A stretch of 64,000 bases of DNA from Plutella xylostella (lineage: Eukaryota > Arthropoda > Insecta > Lepidoptera > Plutellidae), in the NCBI RefSeq assembly GCF_932276165.1, contig NC_063997.1, positions 9,434,001-9,498,000 of the forward strand. Reading direction: 5' to 3'. The notes below the pieces were generated by a model. The model saw nothing but the letters and a program-made list of their open reading frames with translations. It had not been told where the DNA came from and searched no databases. Position 1 is the stretch's first letter; every line of letters starts with the position of its first letter. Both the position numbers and the translations under genes were made by a program. Of the stretch, positions 13,007-25,480 are shown in pieces.

Positions 13007-15171
13007 ACATTATTATATCGTTTAATGCTTAGGTACTCCCTAATACCTAAATCTATTTCCATATTTCAGTGTTAACCAGTCAGTACATATATACAAGTTC
13101 TAGTCCAGTAGTCGAGCTGACCTCAACCCGACGATATCTTCTTACGATAACTCCACCTAAGGTGTGCCCTTATTGCTAGTTTCAATACAAAGAATATCGT
13201 ATGATAACTCATTCTTATCTCGCTTATTCATACATTTCATAAACAAAGATAGGCGACGATTACAACCGGGATGTTACCTGTAATATTTATTTATAAATAC
13301 TTAGTAAGTTGCGTTTAAGCGATAATGTATGTATGCCTACTAGGTAAAGAACTATTAGGTGCATTGCTTCGTTGTACTAATATAAATATGTGATAATTAA
13401 AAATATGAAAAAAAATAAAAAAATAGACATTTTAAAAAAATGCCTTTACATGATGTACGATATTTCCGCCATTTCCAGTCCATACCATTTTGAACGTAAT
13501 AATAAATTATGAATAATAATTTAATATGTTTGACAGTATACCTACAGGCTGACTTAATTTTACTGTTAACTCAGGATTGATAATTATGATATACCTACCC
13601 AATGAAAACTAGTTAAGCAGGGTTTTCAATTCAACCATTTCACACTGAAACCCTACTGATATTGATTGCTCTTATCTCTCTATCTACAGTTACCCGATAA
13701 CTGGGCTCATGACTTCACTTCACAGAAGGCTGTTAGGCATCTTCAATGAAATACATTCTACCTGCTCATTGATTCTAGGAACCCAAGAGAAGCTGAATTG
13801 CATTGTTTTAAGTTTGATCTTCGCCTACTTTTATGCAGCATATGTTGTAGTAAGTTAAATTTGAATTAAATTTTGTGTAAAATGATTCTAAACCTATAAT
13901 ATAATCATACAGTAATGATGAAACAGAAATGATATATGGCTATGTAGTGTATTGACAAATACACAATACAACGAAATTAATAAAACAATAGACAAAATGG
14001 CCTTGTTCTCAATAGGTTTTCATGAGACCATGAAATTTTTGGGTGCGGCTATTCGAACATAAACATTATAGAACAATATGGTATGGTCAGGACTTCCGAT
14101 GTTAGGATCACATATTTATAAATATGTAATATTTTAGAACATCATGTTGTATGTGTTATAACTATACATACCTATAAGGTTTTTGAGTTTGGGTAAAAAA
14201 TTACAGTCATAGAGTAATATAATTATAGTAGGTATTACATTATTGCACAATATGGGTGTAGACCACACTTGTTATAAATGTTATGATGGTGTGGAGAAGA
14301 ATCAATTGATTGTAATAAATTGAACACCATGAACTTATTGATGCAAAGTGTCCACCGTGCCATTGTAATATGCATAAGAATAGCGATATAAATAGAAAAA
14401 AAATATAAAATTTTTAGTAGTAGGTACCTAATTAAATCACCATTTAAAAGATTTCCTATAGCCCTGACCCGTTTTTGTTTTATGAAATGATTGTGAAAAT
14501 TAACTGACACATCTAATCTTTAAACAAATAAAGGTAGGGCCCCGGCTTACTTGATGATAAGATAAAAATACAAACATAAGCTGTACCTAATTTAGGTTAC
14601 CTATCAGTTTATGGTTTATGAAAAAAGGCAATTTAATATAGGGACATATAGCTTCAACAATGATAACCGTTGAGTACTAAAATATAATATATTAGTACCT
14701 AAATGAAATTAAATAGTAAATTTTTTATATGTAATGGAGTGCACAAAATGCATCTCTGAATGACATACCATATATCCTGTGCCAATCAGGTTATCAGCTA
14801 TTGAAAACAGAGTGGCTAGGCCATGGCAACAAACCCTAGTTTTGGCACTAACAAATTTTATTAACATCAGCTTAAATCTCATGTGAATGTGGACTATGTG
14901 GTAATTTTAGTGATTCATAGCTTTAGCTAGTGGTAAACATTTCAACTGTTTTATTCATTCATAAATGTTTTATTATGGTTTCAAAATCATAATATTAATG
15001 AAATGTACTTTTGAGGAGCTATGCTATTACATAGCTTGACATTTATTGAAGTTGCATAAAAGTATGATTTGCAATCCCAAATGAATTTCACATTGGGGTA
15101 ACCACCCAACCTTTCACTCAAGAAGATAACTAAATAACATTCCATAACAATGACATTACAAATGCACTTAC

Positions 15172-15255
15172 CTTGCGGAAGGCAAACAACTCATTCTGCA
15201 GCTTCTGCCTCTCAGCGGAGGGCTGCTGCCCCTTGCCTCGTATAAACTTGAGCAT
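15172..15255 (-). CDS. l(2)gl: lethal(2) giant larvae, first coding exon
   Basis: This exon encodes the N-terminus of Lgl, a cortical WD40-repeat scaffold and tumour suppressor that opposes aPKC/Par6 and sets apical-basal polarity and asymmetric division. Read on the minus strand, the exon runs 15264-15172 between an acceptor (TTGCAG) and a donor (AAG|GTAAGTG). The ATG is at 15255-15253. The 28 codons begin MLKFIRGKGQQPSAERQKLQ and end ELFAFRK, leaving phase 0. From memory, this matches the opening of Drosophila L(2)gl almost residue for residue; vertebrate LLGL also has ELFAF-K followed by a conserved HGFP segment. That next segment is not visible to the left, so the following intron exceeds 15 kb or the exon was missed. 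Nine nucleotides of 5' UTR precede the ATG. The rest of the protein, including all WD40 repeats, lies outside the window. Confidence 0.92.
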
Positions 15256-15264
15256 CCTTCCAGC
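15256..15264 (-). other. l(2)gl: 5' UTR part of l(2)gl coding exon
   Basis: Nine untranslated bases lie between the splice acceptor and the ATG. The acceptor has a short pyrimidine-rich stretch with TTCTGTTGCAG upstream on the minus strand. Confidence 0.8.
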
Positions 15265-15589
15265 CTGCAACAGAACAATCACTTAGCACCGCACACAAAC
15301 ACACACAGACACAAATGCACAGTGGACCAGTACCATTATATCATGCTTGGTAACCCGCGAGTGGACAAGCCGAGCCGGTGCCGCTGCGGCAACTGACTGT
15401 TCGCGCGCCGCCACCCATCCATCAGCCACCAGATTAAACTATCGTCGCCTGCAAGATACACGGCGCCCCGATAACACAATCGATAACCTGCCGGCTCACG
15501 GATTTCGTGGTTTAGCCACAAGACAACGCCTGTCTGACAGGTACAGGTTTTAAGCACCGAAACAAAGATCCGTAACAACTATTATTTAC
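15265..15589 (-). other. Probable l(2)gl intron 1 (in the 5' UTR)
   Basis: On the minus strand a candidate donor (AAAG|GTAAAT, GT at 15589-15588) precedes the well-supported acceptor at 15266-15265, giving an intron of about 325 bp. Its middle, about 15350-15500, is GC-rich and contains short open frames on both strands. I treat these as non-coding because neither looks like a protein family and both lie within the leader region. The donor choice is inferred; a different upstream exon could be used. Confidence 0.5.
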
Positions 15590-15869
15590 CTTTGATCGTC
15601 AGTTTGAGTTGTATCAGTGATTATATCCAATTTCATATGAACCACAACACACTGTAGAGTCAGAAATTCACACAAACATGAATAAGTAGATTCACAAATT
15701 CATATTCACGAAAGCACCACGCACGGGAACGGCAAACGTACATTCCAATTTCGTTGATTTTGATTCGCTCGTTTACCGAACAAAACCAAAAAACGCTCAA
15801 CGCGAACAAACGCCGCACCGCCGATGACGTAGCTGGGTTACCATGTATGGATTAAAAATTACAAGAATC
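15590..15869 (-). promoter_or_regulatory. Probable l(2)gl 5' UTR exon 1 and promoter region
   Basis: This stretch lies between the candidate intron-1 donor and the hAT insertion at 15870. It should contain the non-coding first exon and core promoter, but the transcription start cannot be fixed from sequence. A CRE-like TGACGTA occurs near 15824 in a locally GC-rich patch. No clear TATA box is seen. The hAT element begins immediately upstream, so it may mark the outer limit of the ancestral promoter or have added to it. Confidence 0.4.
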
Positions 15870-16617
15870 CAGTGTTGCCAGTGGCAGATAGTCAAATAAA
15901 ACACGAATCAGATCAAAAAGTAACATTTTCCCCAGAAAAGTAACATGACCTTTTTAAATAATTATGGAAACCGACAAAATACTTATTATGGCAGTTTATT
16001 ATACAAAAAGTAAAATAATTTTCCTGTCCTATTCGATAAAATTTTAAAAATCAAAAAACATACAGTCATTGTCAGTCAAAACTTATTTCAGTTGCAAACA
16101 CGACTCGTTATTAAATGACTGATTCCATAAAAACGTACTCATTTATTGGATTAAAATAATGAATTCAACATTTACTTAACAAATCACAACGCAAATTACA
16201 AAAAAAAAACAACGACACATAGTATTAGGTAGTTACTTTGAAAAAAGTATCGACTGATCGATTCACTGCTAGTCAGACAGAACTTAGAGTGAACCTCACT
16301 CGACTCACTTGTTCGCACGCCGAGAAACCGGGATGGAAGATTGCGAAATAAACTCGACTCACGCGAGTGAGTGAATATGCGGCACGACGAAGTTGAAAGA
16401 TTTTCACACCGTTAGTCAATTCACAAAATCAAGTACAATCCAACGTAACAAACAAAAAAATGTATAATTCTTGGAATTGTTTCATTCATTTTTTTTTCCT
16501 AGAAAATCTAAAAAGTAACACAAATATAACATAATATTGAGTCGTGTAACATGGAGGTAACACAAGAGGGTCAAAAGTAACGTAAAATGTTACTTTTGTA
16601 ACATTCTGGCAACGCTG
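15870..16617. mobile_element. Non-autonomous hAT element with 8-bp target duplication
   Basis: The left end is CAGTGTTGCCAG (15870-15881) and the right end, inverted, is CAGCGTTGCCAG. The 8-bp target sequence CAAGAATC flanks both ends (15862-15869 and 16618-16625) without mismatch. Terminal CA..TG and an 8-bp duplication define hAT transposons. Subterminal AAAAGTAACATTTT is also shared between the ends. The 748-bp interior has no transposase frame, so an autonomous partner must have moved it. It lies directly upstream of the inferred l(2)gl promoter and contains repeated CGACTCAC-type motifs around 16300-16370. Confidence 0.85.
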
Positions 16618-17803
16618 CAAGAATCGAAAATATATTTTATTCTCGCTTCATGTAGTCTGAGTTCCAAATGAGATATGTTATTTAAAATCTCAAAATAATT
16701 AAATGAAGACTTATCATTACTCTATTATATTTGGTTGATTATTAAAAAAATTAAATACCTATTTAATAAACTAATAATAACTACTTACTAGTTAGTATTT
16801 GAAACCTATTGTAACTAAGGTGCTTAGGTATACAATCATGACCTTTTGAAAGTGTTAAACTAAGCCAAAAGGTAAAGGAGGAATTAGGAAAACAAAACAA
16901 ATAATATTAGGAAACCATTCTAAAACTTTTAATCAACAAGTCATAATTTAGTGTTACAAAAAAATTAAATGGCTTCTCCATAAAAAGTTTGTTGTTTATG
17001 TAACTTTTATTAAGAACTGATTACTGATCACGGAAATCTGATCATTTTTTTTGTGCATTTTCCAATAGTTGTAGAACAAAAAGCGGTTTAGGATGTTCCC
17101 CTTTGCAACGTAAAAATTTTAAACAAATTATTTAAATTTCCTTCATAATCGACGTCATTTGTGACGAACTTTATTCACCATGCATAAGCATATTCTGTCA
17201 AGAAAAGGTCAAAGGATTCATATATAATTTAAAAAGTAGGTATATTTAAAAGTGTTTTATTGCAAATTAGGTACACTATATATATGTGTGTTTTTTGTTT
17301 TTATAAATATTCCTTATACATATCAAAAGCTCTTACGTAACGTTGAAATTCAGTTTGCTGAAACCTAAGCGGAATCTAAAATACCCTGGAATTCAGGAAA
17401 CATTTTATTGTGTGGTAACATTCGTTGTTGCGTTCAAAAACTACATTGCACGAAAAAATTATCTTAAAATGTTTTATGATTGATTTCACTAGTATTGTTA
17501 CAAACTACACGTGTCAACACAAGTAGGTAGATGAATGGTACCCAAAAATCTTCCAAAAATACATAAATTTGTATGATAACAAAAATGAACTTTCAAGAAC
17601 ATACCTACACTCTTTATGTTTCTGAACAGTCGTCTCCTATTCGCTATCCAACAGTTGGCCCAACGCGCGTTGCGCACTATGACAGGTTTTCTGACAGCTC
17701 AAAAAAACGAATTCCTTTGTAGATGGCGTTAGTAGTCTGTTGTGGTTGTGTCCTTAGATTAACAATATTGGGATAAGATGTTAGTTCTCATAAAAAAAAT
17801 TAA
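16618..17803. other. Upstream AT-rich intergenic or intronic DNA
   Basis: AT-rich sequence with short homopolymer runs. I see no coding signal, splice-bounded exon or classified repeat. Confidence 0.5.
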
Positions 17804-17908
17804 GGGTGATCACGAACCGGGTTCCCTGTACCTGATTTGATTGATTTGATTAACCAGGTTACCGGTACGGGTAGATACAGGGAACCCAGTCTCTCTATGT
17901 AAGCACCC
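17804..17908. mobile_element. 105-bp Harbinger-type MITE
   Basis: Ends begin GGGTGATCACG and, inverted, GGGTGCTTAC. A second inverted pair, GGGTTCCCTGTA and its complement, lies inside. TAA flanks both ends (17801-17803 and 17909-17911). A GGG start and TAA duplication suggest PIF/Harbinger. Confidence 0.65.
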
Positions 17909-18026
17909 TAAAGCAACAACTGTCCGCATTTTGTTCACTGGCTTGGCTGACCGTTTTAAATTCAACCTAATGACAGCCATATTGTTAATCTACAGTAGTG
18001 ACCATTTTTTTAATTAATTAAATTAA

Positions 18027-18171
18027 GGCCCTGTTTCACAATGTCTGGTTAGTGGCTACCTTGCTAGATAAAATACATGCTGTCACTGTCTAAAAAATAA
18101 TGACAGTGTGACATGACAGCGTGTATTTTACCCGACAGGTAGTCATTATCCAGACATTGTTAAACAGGCAC
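18027..18171. mobile_element. 145-bp Harbinger-type MITE
   Basis: The arms GGCCCTGTTTCACAATGTC and, inverted, GTGCCTGTTTAACAATGTC continue as imperfect pairs for about 65 bases each. TAA flanks both ends (18024-18026 and 18172-18174). It lies 118 bp from the MITE at 17804-17908 but differs in sequence. Confidence 0.7.
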
Positions 18172-18219
18172 TAAGTAGGTACCTAATGTTATGTTTAATG
18201 TCCAGTGTTAAATCTAAGG

Positions 18220-18325
18220 TAATTTTACCAAACGCCAAAGTTACCTACCTAAACCTACCTATTTAAAATTGTATTTAATAATTTTAAAAAAATGTACTAA
18301 CTGACAGGCGACTAAATACCTTTGT
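18220..18325. repeat. ACCAAACGC-family element, copy 2
   Basis: AATTTTACCAAACGCCAAAG at the left and TGTACTAACTGACAGGCGAC at the right match the element at 12781-12885. This copy is more degraded. Confidence 0.5.
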
Positions 18326-19484
18326 ATTAACTTCAGTAATTGAATATTTATTATTTTAGATTTATAAGATATCTAAGTGGACAGTGGACCTATAATGGAA
18401 TCCCCAGACTGTGTACTCGAAAGGTTCATAAACTCGCACTCCTCATGCTGTAAAGGGCACACCCGAGTAGGTACTTATATCTTCTCATCTGAGAAGTAAA
18501 CTTTAAAGCAAAAGTAACGTTCCTTGGTCCATCTTGTTTTTTTATTAGAAGTTTTTTATGTTCCTTGCGCAAGTCCGAGTTCATCTATGGTTGGCTCCAC
18601 TTAAAACAATATTTTACCACAAACTTACAATACTTATATTTATCTAGTTATAAATATCACCTATAGGTATGTAATGAATATTAAGTAGGTACCCACTACG
18701 TAACTACATACATAGGTATCGCCCAGCCCAACAGGAATGTTACAGTAGTAATTCGATAGGCGGTTCACGGGAATGGCTATTAGTTTCTAACGTTACCCAC
18801 AAGAGCGCTGATCCTAAAAATCATCAAAGTGTTTCCTCTAACTTTATAATTCGCTCGGGGCATCAATAATTCATTCTGAAGGCTCTTTTAAAAGCCTTTC
18901 CGAAGTCTTCCAAAGTCCCGCTATCCGGGGGAAGTTTATTACAAAATGGCGTCAACCCCATTAGTCGGTACCTACACTAATCTTTTGATGTTATTCTGTT
19001 GTTCATCCAGACGGGGACATAATTACATTTATTATATTATTATTACATAGGTATTTATTTATTAAGGTATGCCCCAGAGTTGAGCTGATGTTCCATCATA
19101 TTATTTTTCAATATCATCACTACTCTTCCCATTCCTTTAATTCCCTCACTCCTTGTCTCGAGATCCACAATGATGAGAGAGGGAGAATTATTGAGAATTG
19201 TTGAGAGAGATGGGAGAATTAATTACGTACCTATACTGAAGGGGGATTACGGTATATTTCACGAACGCAACGTCCGATTTTAAAATCGCTGATATCGTAA
19301 TTAGCAACCTAACACCCAAATGATATCAGAAATAAGAATTTATTAATTTATACATAAGTAGGAGTACTTCTTTTAAGTTTCCAATAAAATAGAATCATCT
19401 TGTTTCCCCAAGATTTCAGGACCTTTTCATAAATCCTTTCTTGTTATTTCTTAGTGTACCTCTAGACCTCACAAGGAAACACGC
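18326..19484. other. No gene seen
   Basis: AT-rich sequence with the TAGGTACCTA-type motifs frequent in this genome. A moderately GC-rich patch at about 18840-18960 has no convincing open frame or splice sites. Confidence 0.5.
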
Positions 19485-19587
19485 TACCACAAAAAAATTT
19501 AAACACCGTTTAACAAGTGTTTAAATCAAAATTTGAAAGATTTTGTAGGCGTTTGACACCTGTTAAATACTGTAAGTTTTTGTGGTA
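19485..19587. repeat. TACCACAAAAA MITE family, copy 1
   Basis: Terminal inverted repeats TACCACAAAAA/TTTTTGTGGTA enclose an interior containing TTTTGTAGGCGTTTGACA. The same ends and interior recur at 22980-23094, and both copies are followed by AGGCCCT. The target duplication is not clear. Confidence 0.65.
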
Positions 19588-19849
19588 AGGCCCTCAATGT
19601 CTAAAGACGAATTTTGTGTTTCAGCGATTTCATCTGTGCCATCATCACTTTTCAGGAAGTAGGTATAGAATAGAATACATTATGCACCTACATGATTCAG
19701 TAAGTATCTGAATAATCATAAAACATAGAAAGATATCAAACATGAAACTTAGTTTTAATGGGACGTAAACGTTTCAACTATCGCAACCATTTTCAATTTA
19801 ACGGTGCAGTTACGTCTCTTTCAGTCGTACCTACTCTACAACACCCAAC

Positions 19850-19912
19850 GCTGCCTGTACAGTACAATCTACATTGTACAGTACAGTACACCCTACAGTG
19901 TACAGAACACGG
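19850..19912. repeat. GTACAGTAC low-complexity repeat
   Basis: Short iterations of TGTACAGTACA and near-palindromes such as TACATTGTACAGTAC. The open frames on both strands here are artefacts of this repetition. Confidence 0.5.
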
Positions 19913-22900
19913 CTTTAAAGCCAATTTGAATAACGACGTAAATACTGAAAGTTGATGAATATAAATGTTTTCAGACCCAGTCAGTGGTCGGACAAAGTTG
20001 TCATCATTCACAAGATAAATAAATGTAGGTATGAAAGTAGACTGGGAGGGCGCTTTTCAGTTGTATTTCGATTGATTACATAATTATACTAGACTAGACA
20101 TGCATCTTTCTTCATTTTATCGTGTCGCAAAGGCAGAGGTTTGTGACTGTGATTAAAGGTCGACCATGGGCAGTCAGGCTAGCTTCGGTCGCTGACTGAC
20201 CAGAGTGCATCGGACGTATTAAAGTATAAGGAACAGGTTATACGTCACTCAAGGAGCCTCCTTTTAGTGTACTTTCTTAATTATCCTTTTCGATGATAAC
20301 TCGTAGCTCTCGGTCCACAATCGCTGGTGGATACAGAACGGCCATTGTAGCTTGTTTTAGAGATGAAGTTTCTTGAAGTTTCACTGGGAAACGGAATTCC
20401 GTTCTGTTTACTAATATGCTCCGTTTGTTCACTGTTTAGTTACGGTGGAACTAAGTTTGCATTGTAACTCCGTTTATTTGCGTACGTAGATCAAAATAGT
20501 TTAAGCTTTCCGGAAAATGCTTTTTCATTACCGAGGTGGAGGTACTTCGACATCGATTTCGCAGATGATTTTTGTAAAGGCTTGAATTTATGGATATTAC
20601 GTTACAGCATCAAATTCATACCATGTTTAATAATTACTAGCAACACCCTTAAATATTATTTAAGTTATATTATGTGTGTAGCAGTGGCGTTTATGTGGAT
20701 GTGTTTGAGCAGCATGTGAGCTTGAGATCGCTATTTTAAAAACTCCGCCTGTATACTTTTAGGCGAAGGCGACCGTAAGTACCTATACCATAAAATACAT
20801 TTATTACCTACTATGCTGTTAGCTATAGGTACCTACTTAAATAAAATGGGCATTATGCATGTTTTGGAAACTTGAAATGTACGTTTCACGTCGAGAGCCA
20901 TTTGTGGCTTCAATATTTCATTTTCAATAAGCCCAGCTACTCACTGCCGCCGGTAGTGACAGATCATCGTGAATATTCCAGCTGCATTACTGGGTCTTGT
21001 TATGAAATAAAAAGGTTTATAAAGGGAAATTATTGTTCTATAAAAAGTGTCGAAATTGGGCTATTACTGATTACCTTACTGAAATTGTCATGTGCATGAT
21101 GAACATGCGTTATACCTCCTGGAAATAAAATTTCATTCATATCAAGAACAACCATTTTTTCTAATCTTATAATTTATTTTATTTATTTATTTATTTATTT
21201 ATTTACAAGGTAATTTAGCCTGTTTATACCGATGACCTTATTTTGTTTATCAAAGCCTGTAGATATCGTTCCCTGTATTGGTTACTGGCTTAACCACTAC
21301 AAGTTGTTTCAGTGGCGCCACTGCTCTACCTACGTTGTCTATGGCACTTAGGTACGTAGCGGATGCGCTCAATCGATGGTCTCCATGGCAACCGCCGGCT
21401 GTAGCCAGACGATACAAACACCGCAACAACCCACCCGCGGCCAGATATCTGCGGCGCTTCACTCGACTGATTGTGTGTACGATGTGTGAAGCTTGTCGGA
21501 CGCATACGGCGTAGGTGCCTGAATGCCCTGAAATGCTATTGCGCCCGGAGGAACACTCTAAAGCCGGCTTTGCACGCAATAAACATTGCAGAAGTCTGAA
21601 AGTTCATATTGTGAGAAACGCTGCTTACTTGCCACAGCTATGTACTGTTTAGTACAAAAGATTGCATAAAAGCTCTCGTTCGCTCGTTTTTTGTCCAGCT
21701 AGAGTAGCCCCCCTACTGTTAGTCGAACTGAAAAGAATTTTACGCATTGATAGTAATATTATATGTTTGATGATTCAATGATTTTACGCCATAAAATCAA
21801 CGTCCAAATAATGTCATCAGCTTAAAACCAATAAACTTGGATATACGATTCTCCTGGGTTACGCAGCACCACAACCACAAATCTCTCTCTAGGCTCTAGT
21901 ACCTGATGTAGGTACCTTTCTGATGTTTTCGGTCCAACGGGATCAATTGCAAAATTTGTAAAACAACAAATAAGGCAGTAATTACTTTATGTATATAATT
22001 ATTACATTAGAAGTAGTACTTAAGTACCAAAAGTAAATGTGCAGAAGAAATAAAAGATGAAGTGAAGTAAAAATACATTAGCGCTCAGCGGAGCCATTAA
22101 AGTTTTCAAATTTTAATGTGCGGAAAACGAGACTTTGCTTGTTACTGGAGTTGAAATATTCAAGTTTCCAAATAATAAACTCTACAGTGCCGAGACTAGA
22201 CCGTGGCGGGGTGTATTTTTTGTCGTTTTCTTGTCCGCAAGTTACTTAGATTTATTATACAGGGTGTTCTATGTAACATAACACCGCTTGCTCTTGATTG
22301 CTCTTGATAAGAAAAAGTATTGTAGATAGTTTAAGCACGATTGTTCAACAAAAGATAGTATATTCGTATAATTATGTTGAGTAGGTAGCAGGGATAGCTA
22401 ACTTGACTAAGGTAGGTAGGTATAGAAGTTCTCTTGAAACCCGTATGAATGTCCAGAAGCATTCAGGGCCGGGCCGGACTACCTAGGTATATACTTATCT
22501 CACAAAGCGATATCAACCGCACAACTACCCACCTCCGCCGGCCATTTGCATTGAGAGCACTCGCCGTGTGCATCACAATCGATAGACATATCTCTACCAA
22601 TGCTTTTGGATATAATGATACCTGTATGTATTGTATAGAGGAGTAGTAATGATCCTTACATAAGTATACATACATATGTACCGTTACTTTCAGGGGCATC
22701 AAAGGTTTATGATTTTGTTTTGATTCCAAACCTCAGGGAACATTGTCATTTTCCAAATTCTTAAGGTCCGTTAAAACCATTGTTTACTGAATTAATGCGT
22801 TCACTAGGTAAAACTCGCGTAAAGTCAACGTTTTTAATACCTACCTACAATTATTTTAATAATTAAGGCTTGTTAAATTCTTGATATAAGACATTGATGT

Positions 22901-22979
22901 CGATTCTGAAGGCAGATTTTCTAATTTTAGAGCTTTCAAAACCGTAATTTCTTTAATAAAAAATCGACTCGTGCTGTGC
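19913..22979. other. No gene seen
   Basis: Mostly AT-rich DNA, with an (ATTT)n run at about 21178-21205 that may be an old retroposon tail. A GC-richer patch at about 21300-21560 carries overlapping open frames on both strands, of which the longer is 109 codons on the minus strand. Neither resembles a known family or has flanking splice sites, so I leave it uncalled. A TACAGGGTGTT motif at about 22260 is another common lepidopteran repeat fragment. Confidence 0.45.
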
Positions 22980-23094
22980 TACCACAAAAAACTTTAAACA
23001 CTGTTTAAGTAGTGTTTAAAACGAAAATTGACAGATTTTGTAGGCGTTTGACAGCGCTAAACACCTGTTAAATACTGTCTAAGTTTTTGTGGTA
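22980..23094. repeat. TACCACAAAAA MITE family, copy 2
   Basis: Same terminal inverted repeats and interior as 19485-19587, in the same orientation and about 3.4 kb away. It is a few bases longer because of an extra GCGCTAAACA block. Confidence 0.65.
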
Positions 23095-23100
23095 AGGCCC

Positions 23101-25472
23101 TATGTGTTTTCCCGTAAATGTCATTTTTGCCAGCAGAATTTTTAGTTTGAGAATAGCTACCATTATCGGGTTTAATTATTAATACATTTCTAGGAATAAA
23201 TCCAATTTAAAGGTTACGCAATGTAAATTTTAACTGTGTGGCCCTTCAGGATCCACGAACAACCGCTCCATGCGCCTCATAGCTTACAACTACAAGTAGC
23301 TAAGTATTAAGTAACCCGCCTTACTTACAGATGATCAACTCCTCTCACTTCAAAGGAACTCCGCGTTTCCTCCACGGCCTCGAAACAGCTCAGTGTGGAG
23401 GTAACCACAAAGCTTCCTCCGACGTTTGTGCATCCAATTTCAGAGCTGCGACAGAGGGAGAGGGGGTAGCAAGAACAGGTTGCAAGGGAGATGGTGTATT
23501 GTAAATTGGTGAAAAATTACCTAATGTAAATGCAAAATGTTGTTTATAAAAACCTTTCGGATTGGTCGATCGGAAAGAGTCGATGTTCTACCTCATTAAA
23601 AAAATTGCAATATTTTTTCTGCTACTTCATACCTACTTACAAGTTTTTTTTCCCACGAGACATTTTAGTACAGGCGAAAAATTCTGATTTCATGAATTTA
23701 CACTTTTGCAACTCTGTATACTTACGGTATATAATATATTTACGGTAGTAAAACAGTAAACCATCTGTGTTGTAAACTGTGGGACGGGCGCGCGTATCCA
23801 CCACGGTAGGTAATGTAGTTTACATCTCACTCCGGGAGGCAGATTTATTTATTTATTTGTGAGCTACTGCACGCGATGTGAACCTAATTGAATGAACATC
23901 GTTGCGGCTCACACTTGCAGTGATCCTATCAATCATATTGCCGATGATCTTATCGCTATAAACAAATCCAGCCTAATGGAGGATGAATATGCTGAAACCA
24001 TAGAGTTATTAAGGGGTAAATTTACCTATGAATACGTTATGAGGTGTCAGCAGACAAAGTGTCGTAATGTCGGTACTAGTTTCTATGGGACAATGTCGTC
24101 CTTATATAAATTACATAGAAAACTTGTCGTCTTTTCTTTCTTATGGCGTCACCGACACCACTTTCTTTTACGTCGCGTCGTACTCTTAATTCTATAGTAA
24201 ATTTGACCTGTCCTTTGTATATACTTTATTTAGTAAAAACTTAAACAGTACTTATTCAAATTCTCGCAGGAAATGAGCACTCACAGAGCTCTTGAAACAA
24301 AGGATGGCTCGTTTCAGCAGAAGTGCACTACAAAGCGCCGCATAATCTTTATGGCGCTGCTGCTAGGGCAAGTCCATTTTAAAGACAGTTTCAGTATTTT
24401 CAGTGTTACAGCAAGGTAGATCTCAGTGGTGCGCTGACAAGTCATATCCCGTTTATAATGTTGGCGAATATTATGTAGGAATAAAAGTTTTCTTTTGCTG
24501 CCTCTGCCTCGCTTGTATTAAATAATGAACTATCTAGGTACCAACCTACATTGTGTAATTTCCTTACAATACAGAACGAGGATTCACAGACCCATATATG
24601 TCGGCGCTTAAGTTCCAGATAAGACGGTGAAAGGAAACCTATCCACCTAGGCACCTAGACCCAGATAAGTTGAGGAATCCTTTTGAATAATAGTTTGCAG
24701 ACAACTTTAAATGCGAATACAAAGAGCCGTCACTGGGTTTAGCGTAAAATCGGACTTTTCCTATCTCGAGTTGAGGGATTTGCAGACTCACGGCCGAAGC
24801 GCTGCATTGGGAAACGATAAAATATATTTATAGCTTACGATTCCTTTTAAAGTGGCTGTTTCAAAATATTACGACTTTTAGCGTGAAGTGTAACAGCTTA
24901 GTAGTAACTAAGTAGTTTTATTTTGGCTGTAACGGTGTAGCCGTATGTAGCCATTCCATCGAGATCAACGGGTCCAATCTGTCTGATTTACCTAGACTGA
25001 AATCATCCACGTTAACATTTTTGAATTATTTTGAATACCCGCGTTATTTTCTTTCTTATTTTAAATCATTATTCAGCTGCATCACATAATAGCTCCGCCG
25101 CCTCCTTCGATCGAGCAGCCATTAAGTAGCTCTCACAAAAGGATGAGCAAAATTGATTATCTGTCGATGAAGAAAGCCTGCGACATTGTGGCTTGCCAGC
25201 CATTGTTGCATCATTAATCAATGATAATATTATTATGTAAAAGTAAATCTAACATTTGTATTGTGAAACAATGTTTTATTGCACACTTTATAACAGTAAT
25301 AAAAATGTAATCTAAGAGATTAAAAGCTGCGTTTTTACCCTGCCAGATATCTTGGCGCAGAGCCTACCGTGGAAGCCACCGACATTCCTTTGAAATTAAC
25401 TGACACTCTTTTGGATTCTACAAAGTTTGTACTAAGTATTCTTAAACACTTTTAGGTGTTTTAATATGGAGA
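23101..25472. other. No gene seen
   Basis: Contains a (TTTA)n run at about 23846-23863 and a 101-codon open frame at 23892-24197 (+) that begins MNIVAAHTC. I do not recognise the latter; it has no clear codon bias or splice context. Chance is the likeliest explanation. Confidence 0.4.
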
Positions 25473-25480
25473 CTACAGAC

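Larger units (their letters stand above)
1..15171 (-). other. Probable long l(2)gl intron 2, running past the left edge
   Basis: The donor after the first coding exon opens an intron whose acceptor I cannot find. No minus-strand exon matching the conserved HGFP region of Lgl is visible to position 1. The stretch holds only repeats, annotated separately, and unremarkable AT-rich sequence. Small GC-rich patches at about 500-600, 3040-3240, 4250-4400 and 6280-6360 contain short open frames, but none resembles a known protein or carries convincing splice sites on both sides. First long introns of this kind often hold enhancers; none can be identified here. Confidence 0.55.

Noticed and set aside
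23892..24197. 101-codon plus-strand frame
   Set aside because: Unrecognised and surrounded by non-coding sequence; consistent with chance.
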